DNA of 64,000 nucleotides from Daedaleopsis sinensis (taxonomy: Eukaryota > Basidiomycota > Agaricomycetes > Polyporales > Polyporaceae), in assembly GCA_033807695.1 (NCBI GenBank), contig CM066311.1, positions 1,302,001 to 1,366,000 of the forward strand, written 5' to 3'. Positions within the stretch are counted from its first letter, which is position 1, and each line of letters begins with the position of its first letter. The notes beneath the pieces are model-generated. The model did not search any database and had not been told where the DNA came from. It saw only the letters and a list, made by a program, of their open reading frames with translations. Made by a program: the position numbers and the translations under genes. Of the stretch, positions 22,836-36,100 are shown piece by piece.

Positions 22836-23892
22836 TCAGTTGCTCTTTATGAGCCCTTCCGACCAGGACTCGTACTTGTCGATCTCCCCGGCAAGCGTCG
22901 CGATCTTCTTGCGCGCGAATCCGATTGCTCTCGATCCGAGAGGAAGATGGAGCGGCGGGTCAGGCTCCGAGGCGAACTTGAAGATGACCTCTACCGCCTT
23001 GTTCACATCGCCGGGAGCAGTGTATGTGCCCCAGCCGTTCCGCATCTGCGTGGCAGGAAGGGCAGGGTCCGTGTACGCTGGATGAGCCGGTGCCCATGTC
23101 ACCTTCGCCTGTCCTTCGGTCTGGAAGCTCGCTGGCTCGATCAAGGTCACCTGTAACGCGAAACGCATAAGTCAATAGGTGCTCCTTGACATTAGCGACC
23201 GACTTGCCTTGATGTTCCAAGCGGGATCTATCTCCGCAGCGAGGGACTCCGTGAAGCCTTCCAGCGCTGCCCAACGCAGTCAGAAACGAGCGTCCATGTA
23301 TAGCTACTCCGAGGTCAGAGGGTTATGCGCACCGAACTTCGACGCCGAGTAGAACGAAAGACCAGGGATCCCAGTAAGCCCGGAGATCGAGGACATCTGC
23401 AGCAGCCGGCCCCCTGAGCCCGGCGCGTTCACCTCGCGGAAGAAGCGGATGGCCTCCCGGGTGACGGTGTACGCGCCCCAGAAGTTCGTGTCGAACAGAG
23501 CGCGCGCCTCGTCCTCGCGCACAGACTCGACCTCGCCCATAACGGAGTACGCGGCGTTGTTGACGACGACGTCGATGCGCCCGAAGGCGGCCTTGGCCTG
23601 TGCGAAGGCGGCGACAATCTCCTCCGGCTTGCTGACGTCGAGCTGCAGTACGAGCAGGCGGCCTGGGGTGGAAGAATATTGCGCGGCGAGGTCGTCGAGG
23701 GCGGAGGGCCTGCGGGCGGTGGCGATGGCGATCTCGCCGTTCTTAAGGACTAGCTCGGCCAGACGGCGACCGAAACCGGTGGACGAGCCGGTGACTGTGT
23801 TGCGAGAAGCATGTCAGTACTTGGGTGCTTGGGCGAATCAACAGCTGCTAGACTCGGAGGCACTCACTGAACCAAACACGAGGAGAGGACAT
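22836..23892 (-). CDS. Short-chain dehydrogenase/reductase (classical SDR)
   Basis: Four exons (23892-23868, 23794-23333, 23266-23208, 23150-22836) join to 286 residues. The Rossmann glycine motif TGSSTGFG is at residues 10-17. Then come LDVSKPE, VVNNAAY, the catalytic serine in MSSISG (about 143-144), and Tyr157 and Lys161 in YSASK. ALEGFTESLAAE, then a proline-rich substrate region, completes the family layout. It should be an NAD(P)-dependent cytosolic oxidoreductase; the ARR after the second strand hints at NADP. The substrate is unknown. The third intron begins GC instead of GT (AAG|GCAAGT). All catalytic residues are intact. Confidence 0.92.
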
Positions 23893-24678
23893 GGATGCTG
23901 GTGGTAGTACCTGTGGAGAAACTCCTATGAAGAGCTCGCAATCGCTGCTATTTGTATCAGCTCGCATTCCATAAAACGGCTGGACGAGACGCACGGACAA
24001 CAAGGTGAGGCACCCTCCTTCGCGGTTTGACTTAGAGGAGGAGAAGTGGAAGATGGAACGGCACTCGAAGGACCGTGGCTGTGCATTCCTAGGCCTAAAG
24101 TCCGAACGACCGGGCATTGACTCATCGGAATACGCAGGAAATCCCCAATACTCTCCTCCTCGTCCTCCCATTCGTACATCCTAGCTGTATGTACCGCCCG
24201 CCCTCTTGTATTTCGATACCAGCGGCAGTGGGGAGCATGTTACACTCGTACGTCTGAAGAGACTAGCGGGAAACACATCTGGTAATGGTTAACTAATAAT
24301 TACTAAACTCTCACCGTACGATCGTTATCTGGGAGTGTGCACATGTTCCTTGCAATTGGTCGCCGGCGAACTCAGATCACATATGCGTTTACTCCCGAAC
24401 TGTACAGTTCATAGCGCAAACGATCGAGTAGCTGCTATCCTTGCTGTGCGCGTCCCACCATTCTCGGCGGAGAGTGCGATCGTAGACAAAAGTCATGAAG
24501 GAGGCGCACGTGCATGAGCTCCGTCAACAGCACCTAAGTAGCACCCGGGCGACCAAGACGGGCGAACGATGGCGTGCGCATGCGCATCGCGCACAGTCAC
24601 ATTCAAATAACACGTTAACCAGCTTGGAGCCAGCGGCATGTACGACCGGCATCATGTCCACAAATTCCCATACCGGAC
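23893..24678. other. Intergenic: SDR promoter and ELYS 3' end
   Basis: About 790 bp upstream of the minus-strand SDR gene and downstream of the minus-strand ELYS gene. No coding sequence recognised. Confidence 0.4.
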
Positions 24679-27491
24679 CTACGACTTCCTCTTCCTCGTT
24701 TTCGCGCCCGTCGCCGCCTTCGCACCCGTGCCCGCAGTCGAAGTCCGCGCGGACTTGCGCAGCCTTGCCGACGCCTTCTGCGGTGACATCGGCTCGGGTG
24801 AGGACGAGCCGACCGAGCTGACCGTGGACAGCCGCGACGACCGCCTGGTCACCCTCGTCGGCGTCTCAGCTTGCACCACGCCCGCACGCGATTTGCGCGG
24901 CCGTCGGGACGGGGTGGGCAGCGGCGCAAGGCCGTCCTCCTCCTCTTCCTCCTCTTCTGTCTGCCGCTGCTGAGGCACAGGCTCCTGTGCTTCATCGTCT
25001 TCGGAATCGTCGTCGTCGTCATCGTCCATGAGCGAGCCTGGGATGCTCCGGCCCAGGTCCTTGTCTTTGACGACCTTGCGGCGCGCGGAGGTCCTCGTGC
25101 GCACCGGCTCGGGCTTGGCCTTGGGCTCGGGCGCAGGTGCCTGCGGAGGAGGCGGGTCGCGGGCGGCCGTACGCCCCGACGCAGACGGACGGGCACGCTT
25201 GGCCCGTCCCTTCGCCGACGCCGATTGCTTCGCAGACACGCTCTGGCTCTCCTGCTTGTGCTTGTCGCCGTCGTCCTCGGGGTCGGGGAGGAACGCCCCC
25301 GGGGGCAGCCGCGCCTCCGTCTCGGTGCGCGCGATGCGCGCGCCGCTGTCCGTCGCGATCTTGCGCTCGTGGCCGGGGCTGAACACGGAGACGGAGAACT
25401 CGGCGGACATGTCTGCGCTGTTGTCGAGCGCGCGCGCGACCGACGCGGTGGACTCGTCCGCGCCGCGCGCGGAGTCGCTCTCGGAGAGCTCGGAGAGCAT
25501 GCTGATGTCTGCATCGTGCGGGCCTAGGAAGGATGTATCGCCGCCGCCGGACTTCCTGCCTGACTTTGCGGACTTCCCGGACGCAGTGGCGGCCGGTTGA
25601 CTTGAGAGAGATGCGAACGCGGACACGGGGGGAGGCGAGGTGGGAGCAGGACGAGCCATAGAGCTGAAGAGGACCGGCCGCTTTGCACTGGCAGAACTGG
25701 ACGGCGGCGGTTGGTAGAAAGCATTCGGAGCTGCGTTTGCGCTGCCGGCGGTGTCAAAAAGCGATTGCTTTCCGTTGGCAATGCCTGCGAAGAGACTGGG
25801 ACTGGCGCCATTAGGTGTGACCTTTGGTTTCCAGCTAGTAGTGGCAGAAGCGCTAGTAGAAGTGGAGGCCTGAGGGATTCCGCCAAAGAGAAGGGGACCT
25901 TGTGACGGCGGTCTCGGCATTTGAGGAGCAGCCGAGGTTGTGGCATGAGATATTGGGGGGAATGGATCTTCGCTGGTCTGTGGAGCGGGAGATGGACCAC
26001 CGAAGCGAGGTGCACCCGACCGTTGCGATATCGGCGGGGTAGGTTTCTGGACGTTCACCCTTCCATGTCCGTTCGCATTCGGAGGCGCGATGTGCTCCCA
26101 TGACATGTTTATGCTGGAGTCCATGGCTTTGCCTTTGCCCTTGGCTCCCGGGCCAATTGAGCCAGAAAGGGACTCGGATAGGTTCATACCACGACCCTGC
26201 GCGAATTGTTCGAGCTCGAGTTCGAGAAGCTGTCGTTCGGCCACTGGCATTGCTGCCATGAGTTCGTCCATCGCCTGTCGACGTTCATGTGCAGCCTTCT
26301 GCACCCTGTCGCCTCCGCGTGTGAGTGAAGCGAACTGGCGATCAAGCTTGACAGCTGCCGCATGTTGCCCATTCTGGACAAGACGCACGCAAACCAGGTC
26401 CTGGATGATCGGTACAGAGGAAGCGGGAAGCGTGCTCGGTGGATCGAGAGCATAATCATGCACGAGAGATTGTTCGTATGGCGAGAGGGGGAAGGCAATC
26501 AGGTTGGTCAATGGCATGAGACGTGGTTTGGCTACAATGAGGTGTGTTAACATCACCGTTATCACGGACGCGTCATAGCACTCACGCGTGAGACACCAGT
26601 CGAGAATATTTCGAATGAGACGTTTACGCGTATCGCTGGCTTCGGGGAATGAACGCTGGTACGACCATGCTTCCATGAGACTTGACTCGGCGAGGGCGAT
26701 GGCGTACGCGTCAATGTCGTCAGGTTCGGTCAAGAGAGGTTTCGCGGTGCGAATGAACGTCCTGATCAAGCTGTGAGGGTCTGCAGACTGCGAGAGGGCT
26801 TGCAGAACCTTTGAGGTGTGGTCTTTGTTGATACGCGCGTCGCTGAGCAAGGAAATGGCCCTCTGGAAGTGCATCAGCGAGGTGTAACAGAACAAACAGC
26901 GCGCATCCAGGCATGTCTCCGTTGGATGTCATCCTAGATGCAGCTGAGCAGCAACGATCTGCTTAAACAGCTACACCACTACATGTGCGCAGGAGCATGC
27001 TTCCTCGAGCTGGTACAGGGAGGTGGAACGATGACGTACCGCGATGTTTATGCCCGAATCCAAATGCCAATACGCGTCCGCCAGAGCCGCAAACTGCGGC
27101 AAAATGCAGCGTTTGTACTTGAACTCCTCTTCTCGACCATCCTGGTGCCATTTCAGCAGAAAATATACCAAACAGTCTTTCTTGAGACCGTCGTAGGTGG
27201 AATGTGTGATCGCCTCCAAGAGCCTTTCGAGAGCATCGGGGTCCGCGGGCGGGAAGAGGGTATGAGGTTGTCTGATACCGCCAGAGCCAAGTAGAATGTC
27301 GAAAATAAGGAGGTCTGACATGCGTGCGCGCCGCTCTTCGATTTCTCGTGGTCGGGGGGCGCGCCACGGGAAGTGTGCAGGGGTCAAGTCGAAGTACTGG
27401 AGGTAGTCATCCTCGGAGGACATTGATATGTCCTGCTCCAATGAGCGTGGCGTAGACAGAACAATTCAGAAAGAGGACTCACCGCGTCCAT
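24679..27491 (-). CDS. ELYS-domain nuclear pore protein
   Basis: Proposed exons: 27491-27483, 27432-27040, 26862-26586 and 26531-24679, giving 843 residues. The N-terminal helical ELYS-like domain spans about residues 10-270, with FDILLGSGGIRQPHTLFPP, DGLKKDCLVYFLLKW, AISLLSDARINKD, and then TEPDDIDAYAIALAESSLMEAWSYQR. The remaining two thirds is disordered and Ser/Pro-rich, with an Asp run (DDDDDDD), a Glu run, and a basic C-terminus including SRRPRKSRAG and ending KTRKRKS, likely nuclear targeting and DNA contact. ELYS family members sit at the nuclear pore near the Nup107 complex. The 177-bp second intron and the tiny three-codon first exon are hand-made joins. The third intron (54 bp) is frame-neutral; removing it restores LTPKPR. 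Confidence 0.78.
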
Positions 27492-28183
27492 GTCGAGGAA
27501 TTTTGGATGGAATGTTGCACAACAGGGAGTGTACTACAAGGATACACGTGGTCGTTCGTATGGTCGTACCGTGTCGTTGCCAAAGCTCAGCGCGTCGGTG
27601 GCGGTCGTGAGGGTTAGCCAGATGTCGAGGCCGGGGCTAGCGGCGACGATGAGAGGAGGATGCTGGTCTTGTCCTCGGTGGTCTTCAGGCTGCAAGTTGA
27701 CGAACAAGTTGTGAGCGCGCCACAAAAGTCCAGTCACGTGCGAGACGCGACGCGCCTGTATAGTTTTTCCGAGACCCGAGGTTTTCCCGCTGACCACTTT
27801 GTAACGAACCATCCTTCTTTCTCCCCACGTCCGTCGACCGCGGACTTTGGGCTGCGTACGTGTTCCATTCTCGTCGTCGTGTTCTGGAGGCAGCTCTGTT
27901 GTGGCTAACTGTTTTTCTACCAGTGCGGATGCTTAATTGTACTACCTCGCAGACTGGCTTCAAACCCCGCTTGTTGAATTCTTCGATCTTCCTACGCATA
28001 GAGTATACACGACAGACGACCAGAAGCATCATGTGTGACTCGCCTGACACCTGCGCGTTACCCAGCTGACTCACTTCTACCCATGGCCGGTGTACACCGT
28101 ACCACTACGTGGCCTGGTGGTGCTGGGTCTTGGCGATATTATAAGGGCCAGCAGTCTTGCCAAACAGCACACGCCATTCTCCC
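27492..28183. promoter_or_regulatory. Bidirectional promoter, ELYS (-) and MFS 1 (+)
   Basis: About 690 bp between divergent start codons. A TATTATAAG motif at about 28138 is close to the MFS start. The minus-strand part has some open frame but no recognisable protein. Confidence 0.45.
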
Positions 28184-30098
28184 ATGGCATCTGCTACCAC
28201 CCCCACGACCATCTCGACGGATGTCGGCCAGGAAAAGGTGTCTCCACCGTCACCCCACAGTCATGGTACAAAGGAGATAGCCACCGTGGACGAGATCACC
28301 CAACTTCCGATGTTGAACAACAAGGACGAGGCAGTCCAGACTCCTGCTCAGCGACGGAGAGGATGGGTACAGTTCTTTGCGCTTTGCTGCTCGATCTACG
28401 TAGCGGGTTGGAACGACGGCACCCTTGGACCTTTGCTGCCCCGTCTCCAAGAGGTGTACCATGTGGGCAGTCACAGTGAACGTACTCCATGTCGGAACTA
28501 ATCTTTTCCTTTCAGGTCAACTATGCCGTCGTGTCCATCATCTTCATCGTAAACTGCATCGTAAGAATGTTTGTGAACGTGTCAAGGTCGAGGATTCACC
28601 GGGTGATTCGCAGGGGTTCGTGACTGGCGCGTCCGGCTACCTTTACCTGACCGATCGTTTCGGTTACGGATGGGTGAGCTGAAATTTCTCCATGATCTTG
28701 GAAATCGTCTGACCTACCTACGTCCTGTTCTAAACTACTCAAGGTGGTTGTATTAGGTATAAGAACGTCTCTAATAGGTCAAACCCTTGCTGATGGTCAA
28801 TGGCAGCTTCCCTCTGTGTTGCAGTTGGAAACGCCATACAAGCCTCAGGTGCACCGTTTCCGGCCTTTGTGATCGGATTCTTTTTCGCCGGGATGGGGGC
28901 CTCTTCGCTCGTGAGTGTCTCACCTAAAACTATATGCCCGCGCATCACTCAGCCGTTACTCGGTAGGACGCTGGCTCAAACGCGTTCTTGGCGAGTCTCA
29001 ACGAGGATACGTCTGTCAAGATGGGCATCATGCACGCTGTCTACGGCGTCGGCGCGATGTGTGCACCGCTCGCTTCTACGCAGTTCGCTCGGCTACCCCA
29101 CTGGTCATTCGTGTACCTCGTGCACATCGGTCTGGCGGTCCTCAACGCCGTCGTTCAGTTGGCGACGTTCCAGTTGAAGAGTCAAAACGGTGCGCGTCCA
29201 GACTGGAGGGGCGTACTCTCTCTCACGCGTGCTCACGCTTCGAGGCTGCAGATTGTCTGTCGGAAATCGGCCAGCCTCCACCCGAGAAGACCAAAGATTC
29301 TGAGGCAGGCATGAGCAAGTACAAACAAATCGCGAAGCTGCGTGCCGTCCACCTCATGGCGTTCGCCATACTTACCTATGTTGGACTCGAGGTCTCCATT
29401 GGTGGTACGTCTTAATGTCTGTGCCCCCGCCCCTCGCTCAGTATTGTCGTATAGGTTGGATCGTGACGTACATCGTTAACGAGCGCCACGGTGGCTCTAA
29501 CTCTGGCTACATCTCGTCTGGCTATTGGGGAGGTTTGACTGTTGGACGTATTGCCCTGTTGAGGGTCAACAAGAAGGTTCGTATTTGCTCCTGGTCTCAT
29601 GGCATATCTAATTTGGTGCAACAGGTAGGCGAATGGCGCGTGATTTTCCTATACATAGTGATTGTCCTTGGGTACGTCGTTATTAGATCCTCTTCGACCA
29701 ATCTTAAACGAATTCTCCCTCAGCCTCGAGCTCGTCGTCTGGCTCGTCCCCAACCTCTACTCCTCGGCTATATGCGTGTCATTTGTGGGCTTTTTCCTGG
29801 GACCGATCTTCCCCATCGTCATGAACCATGCCGGAACGATATTACCCCCCGAACTCATCTCCGGGAGCATCGGGTGGATCTCCAGCTTCGGCGCCGCCGG
29901 TGCTGCGGCGTTCCCTTTCATTGCTGGGGTGATCGCGTCCGGCACGAACATTGGAAGTCTGCAGCCATTGTGGGTATCGCTCACTCTGCAGACGAGAGAC
30001 TTCCGCTGACCGTGCATATTGTGTCTAGGGTGATCTCGATGGCTGCTCTCCTGCTGGTTATATGGGCGTTCGTGCCGCGCACTCGCATGCGCAGTTGA
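28184..30098 (+). CDS. MFS transporter 1 (BSC6/fucose-permease-like group)
   Basis: A multi-exon gene of about 470-480 residues with 12 predicted membrane segments after a hydrophilic start of about 55 residues. Marks: the first helix SIYVAGWNDGTLGPLLPR, then VNYAVVSIIFIVNC, YLTDRFGYGW (the MFS loop 2-3 motif), SVKMGIMHAVYGVGAM, WIVTYIVNERHGG, and GFFLGPIFPIVMNHAGTI in helix 10. Close paralogue of the genes at 31.0 and 61.7 kb. It lacks the intron both of them have after the HAVYG sequence. Substrate unknown; the group is related to fungal Bsc6 and sugar permeases. Probably plasma or vacuolar membrane. Small exons (for example 28736-28751, encoding VVVL) make the exact ends uncertain by a few bases. 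Confidence 0.85.
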
Positions 30099-31020
30099 TG
30101 TGATAGTGTCAGTCTCCTGCTGATTATTTTGGGCTCTGGGTATCATTAGGTGAGTGTAGACCCCAGTGGCTCGATCGCATAATCACTCACTGACATCGTC
30201 GTATAGGTGTAAATAGTTCCGACAACGATAGAGTTCCATGCTGACGAATACATTGATGATTTCTGATGTTTCTTTGAGTATGTTACGGTCTGTCTTGAGT
30301 CATCCAAAAGAACTACGCCACTGGAGTACATGCATACGTATCAGTGAGTCCCTTCTGAACTCCCCTGGCTTCCACAATATCTGAGATCGCGTTAGCTTAA
30401 AGGGGATCGAGTCTACAGCATGGAACACCAGCAGATCGGCAAATGACCAGGTGGTCCACACGCGGCCGCTACAGCGATTCGCTTCCACGGCCGGCTCTCC
30501 GTCTCCGTATTCTCCGCTCATCTGGTGGTTCTTGAAGCTCTCGATGGAAGAAGCTTCGGTAGCTTCCTCGAAGCCGAGCGCCTCAAGGAGTCTCTATCCA
30601 ATCTCTTTCTTCCAGCGCTGAAGAATCTCACTCTAATAGCACCTTCAAGACCCTGCATCTCCCTCCCAGAATACAATAGCAAGAACCAAAGACGCGATGG
30701 CGCAGGCCCGGGGACCCGAGGGAAAGCCCCGCGCTCGGTGTACGTTCCGTCCCTAGACGATGTCCCAGCCAGCCGCTACTGTGTCTCAGAAGATTGCCGA
30801 TACATAATCGAACTTGCGCCGGGTCGGGCTCGCGAGAACACATGGCCCCATTCTTTTGTCAAGCCGGAGTAATTTATGTGTCTGTTTTCCTGCATGCGCG
30901 GTTCCGCGCGCCTACATATACCTCGCGCGCGCGAAGTTTTCTCCTCTTCCTGAGGCTGACCCCGCTCTCCACCAGCACCTTCCCCTTCCTTCTCCCTCGC
31001 CGCTACCGCTGTACGATAGT
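30099..31020. promoter_or_regulatory. Intergenic between tandem MFS genes
   Basis: About 920 bp holding the 3' end of MFS 1 and the promoter of MFS 2. A CATATA element near 30915, about 105 bp before the ATG at 31021, may be a TATA box. No gene seen. Confidence 0.4.
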
Positions 31021-33182
31021 ATGGCGACAAGCTCCAGTCGCTCCTCGATCGACGCGGCCTTCGACGATGGCGAGAAGACCCCAGTGCCCACGTCGGCGGC
31101 GACGTCCAACAGGGCGTCCCCGACGCTCAACCTCGAGCTTGAAGACGACGGCCCGGGGTCCGAGCTGAAAGAGGCGGGGCTGTCGACGTCGCAGCTGCCT
31201 GCGCTCGAGAGCCAACTCGGAGCCGGGCCAAGCGCGAGCGCAGCGATGAAGAGGAAGGCCACGCTCCAGTTCGCCACACTTTGTCTGTCCATCTACGTCT
31301 CTGGTTGGAACGACGGCGCGCTGGGCCCGCTGCTCCCTCGTATGCAGGCGGTGTATGATGTAAGTACCGATATGCGAGCTTCCGGCGTAGAGCGGCCGTG
31401 ATGACTGTGTCGACTGTATGTAGGTGGGATACGCGGTGGTCTCCCTCATCTTCATCGTCAGCTGCATTGTAAGACCCGACTTCTCCCATTGCTCGCATAG
31501 AATGCTGATCTCGCATTGACCGCAGGGGTCGATTGTCGGTTCTTGTACATATCTTTATCTCACAGACCGCTTCGGCTTCGGCAAGGTGCGCACTGGAGTC
31601 CCTAGCCGTCCCGTAGCACCAACTAACTCGCCACCCAGGTCGTCGTCGTAGGTAAGCGATGCCGATCGACTCAAACTCTGTCCTGAGGCCCGGACCGACC
31701 TATTTGCGTCCCACAGCATCCGTCGCACTCATGGCGGCGTACGCGCTCGAAGCGGGCGCGGTGCCTTTCCCCGCCTTCGTCGTCGCATACTTCTTCAACG
31801 GCTTCGGGACGGCGTTCCTGGTGCGTCGCTGTCATCGCATGCTCGTGCGACGTTCGCTGACGCGTGCTCTGTGGGGTAGAACGCTGGCTCGAACGCCTTC
31901 CTGGCGAGCATGAGCGTCGGGAAGGCATCCACGCGAATGGGCATTATGCACGCCGTCTACGGTCTGTCTGCGCTCTCTCTTTAGATCGTGCTGTAGTAGT
32001 GTAGATGCTGACGTGCGAAAACAGGAATGGGTGCTATGTGCTCGCCGCTTGTGGCGACCCAGTTCGCGAACCTCCCGCACTGGTCGTTCGTCTTCCTCAC
32101 ACATCTCGGCATCACCCTCGCGAACGGCGTGCTGCAGATCGCCGTCTTCCGGTTCCGGTCGCAGGAAGGTGCATGGCGAATATCTGCTCTGGCGTAGGCT
32201 CCCGCCATGACAGCGCTGACACTGATCACGCTATATTCGCAGACTGCTTCAAGGAGATAGGACAAGAGCCGCCTGAGAAGGAGCCCGAGGGCTTGCTCGA
32301 GCGATACAAGAAGCTGTTCCGGCTCCGGACGGTCCATCTCATGGCGCTCTTCGCGTTCACTTACGTCGGTCATGAAGTCTCCGTGGGCAGTGAGTCTCGA
32401 CCGGCTGACTATGGAGGTCGCAAACTGATCGCACGCCGGTGTGCTCACGACAGGTTGGATTGTCACCTATATCATCAAGGAGCGCAATGGCGGCCCCAGC
32501 TCCGGCTACATCTCGTCTGGATTCTTCGGAGGTGCGTTTTCGAGCTCAGAAATGCCGCGAATTCGTATCGCCGTCCTGATCTAGCCCATGCAGGATTGAT
32601 GCTTGGCCGAGTCGCACTCCTGTGGTTCAACAAACTGGTAAGCTGTCATCGACCTACAGTAGTGATGGCGTGACACTCAACATATCATTTCTATCTAGGT
32701 CGGCGAGCGCCGCGTCGTATTTGTCTACATTTTCGCGGTTATCAGGTATCGTAGCCGTTCCGCCCACCTGCGCCGTAGTGATATCTGACTGAGCATGTCG
32801 CCTTACAGCCTCGAACTCGTGGTCTGGTTCGTTCCCTCACTATTCGCCGGCGCCATCTCTGTGTCCTTCGTCGGTTTCTTCCTCGGTCCTATATACCCGA
32901 TCCTCATGAACCACGCTGGCCGTGTGTTACCTGGAGACCTCATCTCAGGCGCGATTGGGTGGGTAGCTTGCTGGGGCGCGGCTGGCGCTGCCGTATTCCC
33001 ATTCATCGCTGGTGCTATCGCATCGAAGGCTGGCATCGGGAGCCTGCAGCCCGTGTAAGTGGCGTTCGACATCCTCGCGCTGTCTTCCGATCTAATACGG
33101 GATATACAGGTTAATCGCGATGATGGGGCTACTCTTCGTCGTCTGGGCTTGTGTGCTAGGCGGCTCGCAACACACAAAATGA
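31021..33182 (+). CDS. MFS transporter 2 (paralogue of MFS 1)
   Basis: A multi-exon gene of about 480-490 residues with a hydrophilic, acidic N-terminus of about 75 residues and 12 membrane segments. It shares nearly every landmark of MFS 1: SGWNDGALGPLLPRM, YLTDRFGFGK, TRMGIMHAVYG, HWSFVFLTH, SGYISSGFFGG, and FFLGPIYPILMNHAGRVL. It has an intron inside the Gly codon after HAVY, as in MFS 3. Same strand as MFS 1 and 920 bp away, so a tandem duplication. Substrate unknown. Confidence 0.87.
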
Positions 33183-36100
33183 TACGGGAGCAGGTTTCCC
33201 CCCTCGCAAAACTTTAAACGACTTGTAAGTGCCCCGGTTGCCTGTCCTATGATTGCACCGTGATAGACATGTCATATACTGACGAACCTCTGTCTGTAGG
33301 TCGTATGATATGTTGTATCTTTTCATGACTCACGACTTCATGCATTCACATAGACCTCATCACGACATAGACGACATAGATATCTTCACATGGCATCACT
33401 AGAGTTTCATGAACATGTAGCGCAAGGCTTTTCAATCATCCTCATTTGCCTCGTATTCCAGACAACTTTCGGCCCCACACTGGATGCCCGACCTATCGTA
33501 TGTCTCCTAGCCTAGCGTGCTTGCATTAAACACTGAGCTTGTTAACGACGTGGTTGAGCCGCTAGGTGCCGCACTCAGGTTGAAGTTTGCCCAGCCTTGC
33601 GAGCTACCGCCTTGCTGAGCATCACGACCTCACTTGCCACTCGAAGCGAACGCCGCATGGCGAACTACTGGTGCATTACTAATCTAAGGCCCTGAGCCCT
33701 CTCGGCTCTCTTCCAGTTAGGTATCACAACAGTCCAACCGTTCGGAGGGGATTCAGGAAAACTGGTATACGTACGTTGGTGCTGAGAACTCGCTTGAACA
33801 CGGCCAAGAGCGCGTGTAACGAACATCCTTCCGCGCCCATGGAGGCTCCGAGCTTGGACTATACAGTACTTGTGTACTCACTTAAAGTTTCAACGTTCAA
33901 CGTTCAACGTTTTAACCCTCTGACACTTTGTCCGCGCCAGGTCCGCTGCTCTGCATACCCTTGCATACCATGATCAGTACTCAGGCACGGGGGACCGATG
34001 GCGGGTTGATGATCGCGAGGGTTCGGACATAGCTGTCCGACGGTGAATCCCGCCCTACCTCTTTCCTTGCTACGGAAGTAATCATATGGGAATCTCTTCG
34101 CAACGTCCGCACCCCGCAACGACTAAATAATTAATATTAATATGTCTCGTTCACTTCCAGGATCACACTGGATCACAGCGGCATTCCACAATGCGGGGAT
34201 AATTGATTTACCGGGCGGCGCCGGCGTCTCCTCGCGTTCGCTATCGTACTGTCCGTACATACTCACACCGCAGTACGTATTGATGCAGATTGATGCAGAC
34301 TGATGCCACACTGACCTACACTCACCAACCCGAATCTCCAGGCACAGTGACAGCGGGAAGATATCGTCTATGTAAGTACTACCCTCTACTACCTTGATGC
34401 CTTACGGCCTCTAACGGCACACCTCCTTTGGCTGCCAAGACGTCGAAATTCGACACTGGACAGGAAGCGAGCAAATGACATCTTATTCGTTGTGAGGAGC
34501 CTAGGGGTCTTGCCAGCATCGCCAGACCCTGGCTGACCGACGCCTACCGACGCCCGTCGCCCGTTGCCTTCATCAGCTAGCATCAGCTCCTCCTTCATCG
34601 CGACGCGGTGGCGCTCGACTCGGAGGAAGATGGGGTTTAATGCAATGACGCAGCGCACAGTAGCAGTGCGTAGCAGTGCGTAGCAGTGCGTACGTACTTC
34701 GTCATACCATCAGTTACGCGGGACGGGTCTCACTGCAATTTATTTTTGAGGGACACCGACAGACCACGGTAAGAAAGGCCTTTACATCTTGGTCAGCGAC
34801 TCGGAGGTAGACTAACACGGCAGCCTGCAGACGACGGCGAACGCACCGCCTCCGACCGCGACGCATCACAGTCATTCTCATTCACTGACCAGAGTTGAGT
34901 AGGGTGAACGTTGGGGGCGAATATTAATGTCGCACCGGTACACGATATTGAATATTGAATACTTATTCCCAACTTGAATTGATGACCACGACGGCAATGG
35001 AGATGGCCGACCGGAGCGTCGAGCGGGGTCGAACGGCAAACTGCGAACTTGAACGTTAACGCTGAGCGTCGGGACGTGAGACGGGGACCGCCCTAAATCA
35101 TAATGCTCAAAATTGACTAAAATTGAAGGGGTTGGGAGCGGGACAGGCACATCGGGGGTCCCCATCGGAGCAATGCACTACGCGCACACCAAGGTCCGAC
35201 GTACGGGCCACGGCCACGGCGGTCATCGATAACCTCCGCCGCCCGCGAACTTTGAACGTGAACTGCCGGCGCCGCCCCATCCACCAGCGCGCAGACGCAG
35301 ACGCAGACGGCGGACGCAGACGCAGACGCGTACGACTTCCATACGTACCTAGTGTATGTGTGCCACTGCCACACCAGTCACGTACCACGGTGGACCGTTG
35401 ACAGCGACCAGCGGAGGCGAGCTGCGGGCCTGTCCACTGTCCAGTGTGCACCATCAGACGTCGGATGTCGGACGTCGGACGTCGGACTGTGGACGCTTGC
35501 GGCGAGCTCCGAGTCGCCGCTCCGTCGAGGGCCTTTGTCAGGGCCACCGCGTCTGCGTCGGCCTCGGATGATGTCCACACTCCATAGTCCTAGCCCTAGC
35601 CCTTGAGCGTCCTCCCGCCGGACGGCGTTCGAGGGCGACGGCGTCACTCGCACGTCCGACGTTCGACGTTCGCCTTCCAAATTCCAAACGCCGTCTTGAA
35701 CGTCTTCGTCGAAGCGAGGCCCTGAGGACTGCGCCGTTTCCCGTTACTCTGGGAGCAAGTGGTACTTACTTACCCCCAGCCAGAGCTCCAGACGGAAGAC
35801 GGCGACGCCGTATACGGTCACGGAGCAGGCCCAGTGCCCACTGCGGCTGTCGCCACGATACCTACAGTCGGGCGACTCGGAGGGAATTTGGGAAATCCGA
35901 AGTGGGCTGCACGTTGCCGTCACGGTGGCGGCGCGCAAAGTCGCCTCCGAGTCCACCTTCGCTGGCAGGAGAAGGAAGCTTGGAGGATTTAATTCTTGAA
36001 GCTTGGAGGACTTGAAGCTTGAAGCTTGATATATGATACATGAATGCATGCCAGTGAATGCTCGCGCAGCCGCGTGCCAGTGACGGGGTTGACGGGGTCT

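Noticed and set aside
27493..28074. Open frames upstream of the ELYS gene
   Set aside because: No join to the ELYS domain was convincing and no motif is seen; treated as promoter.
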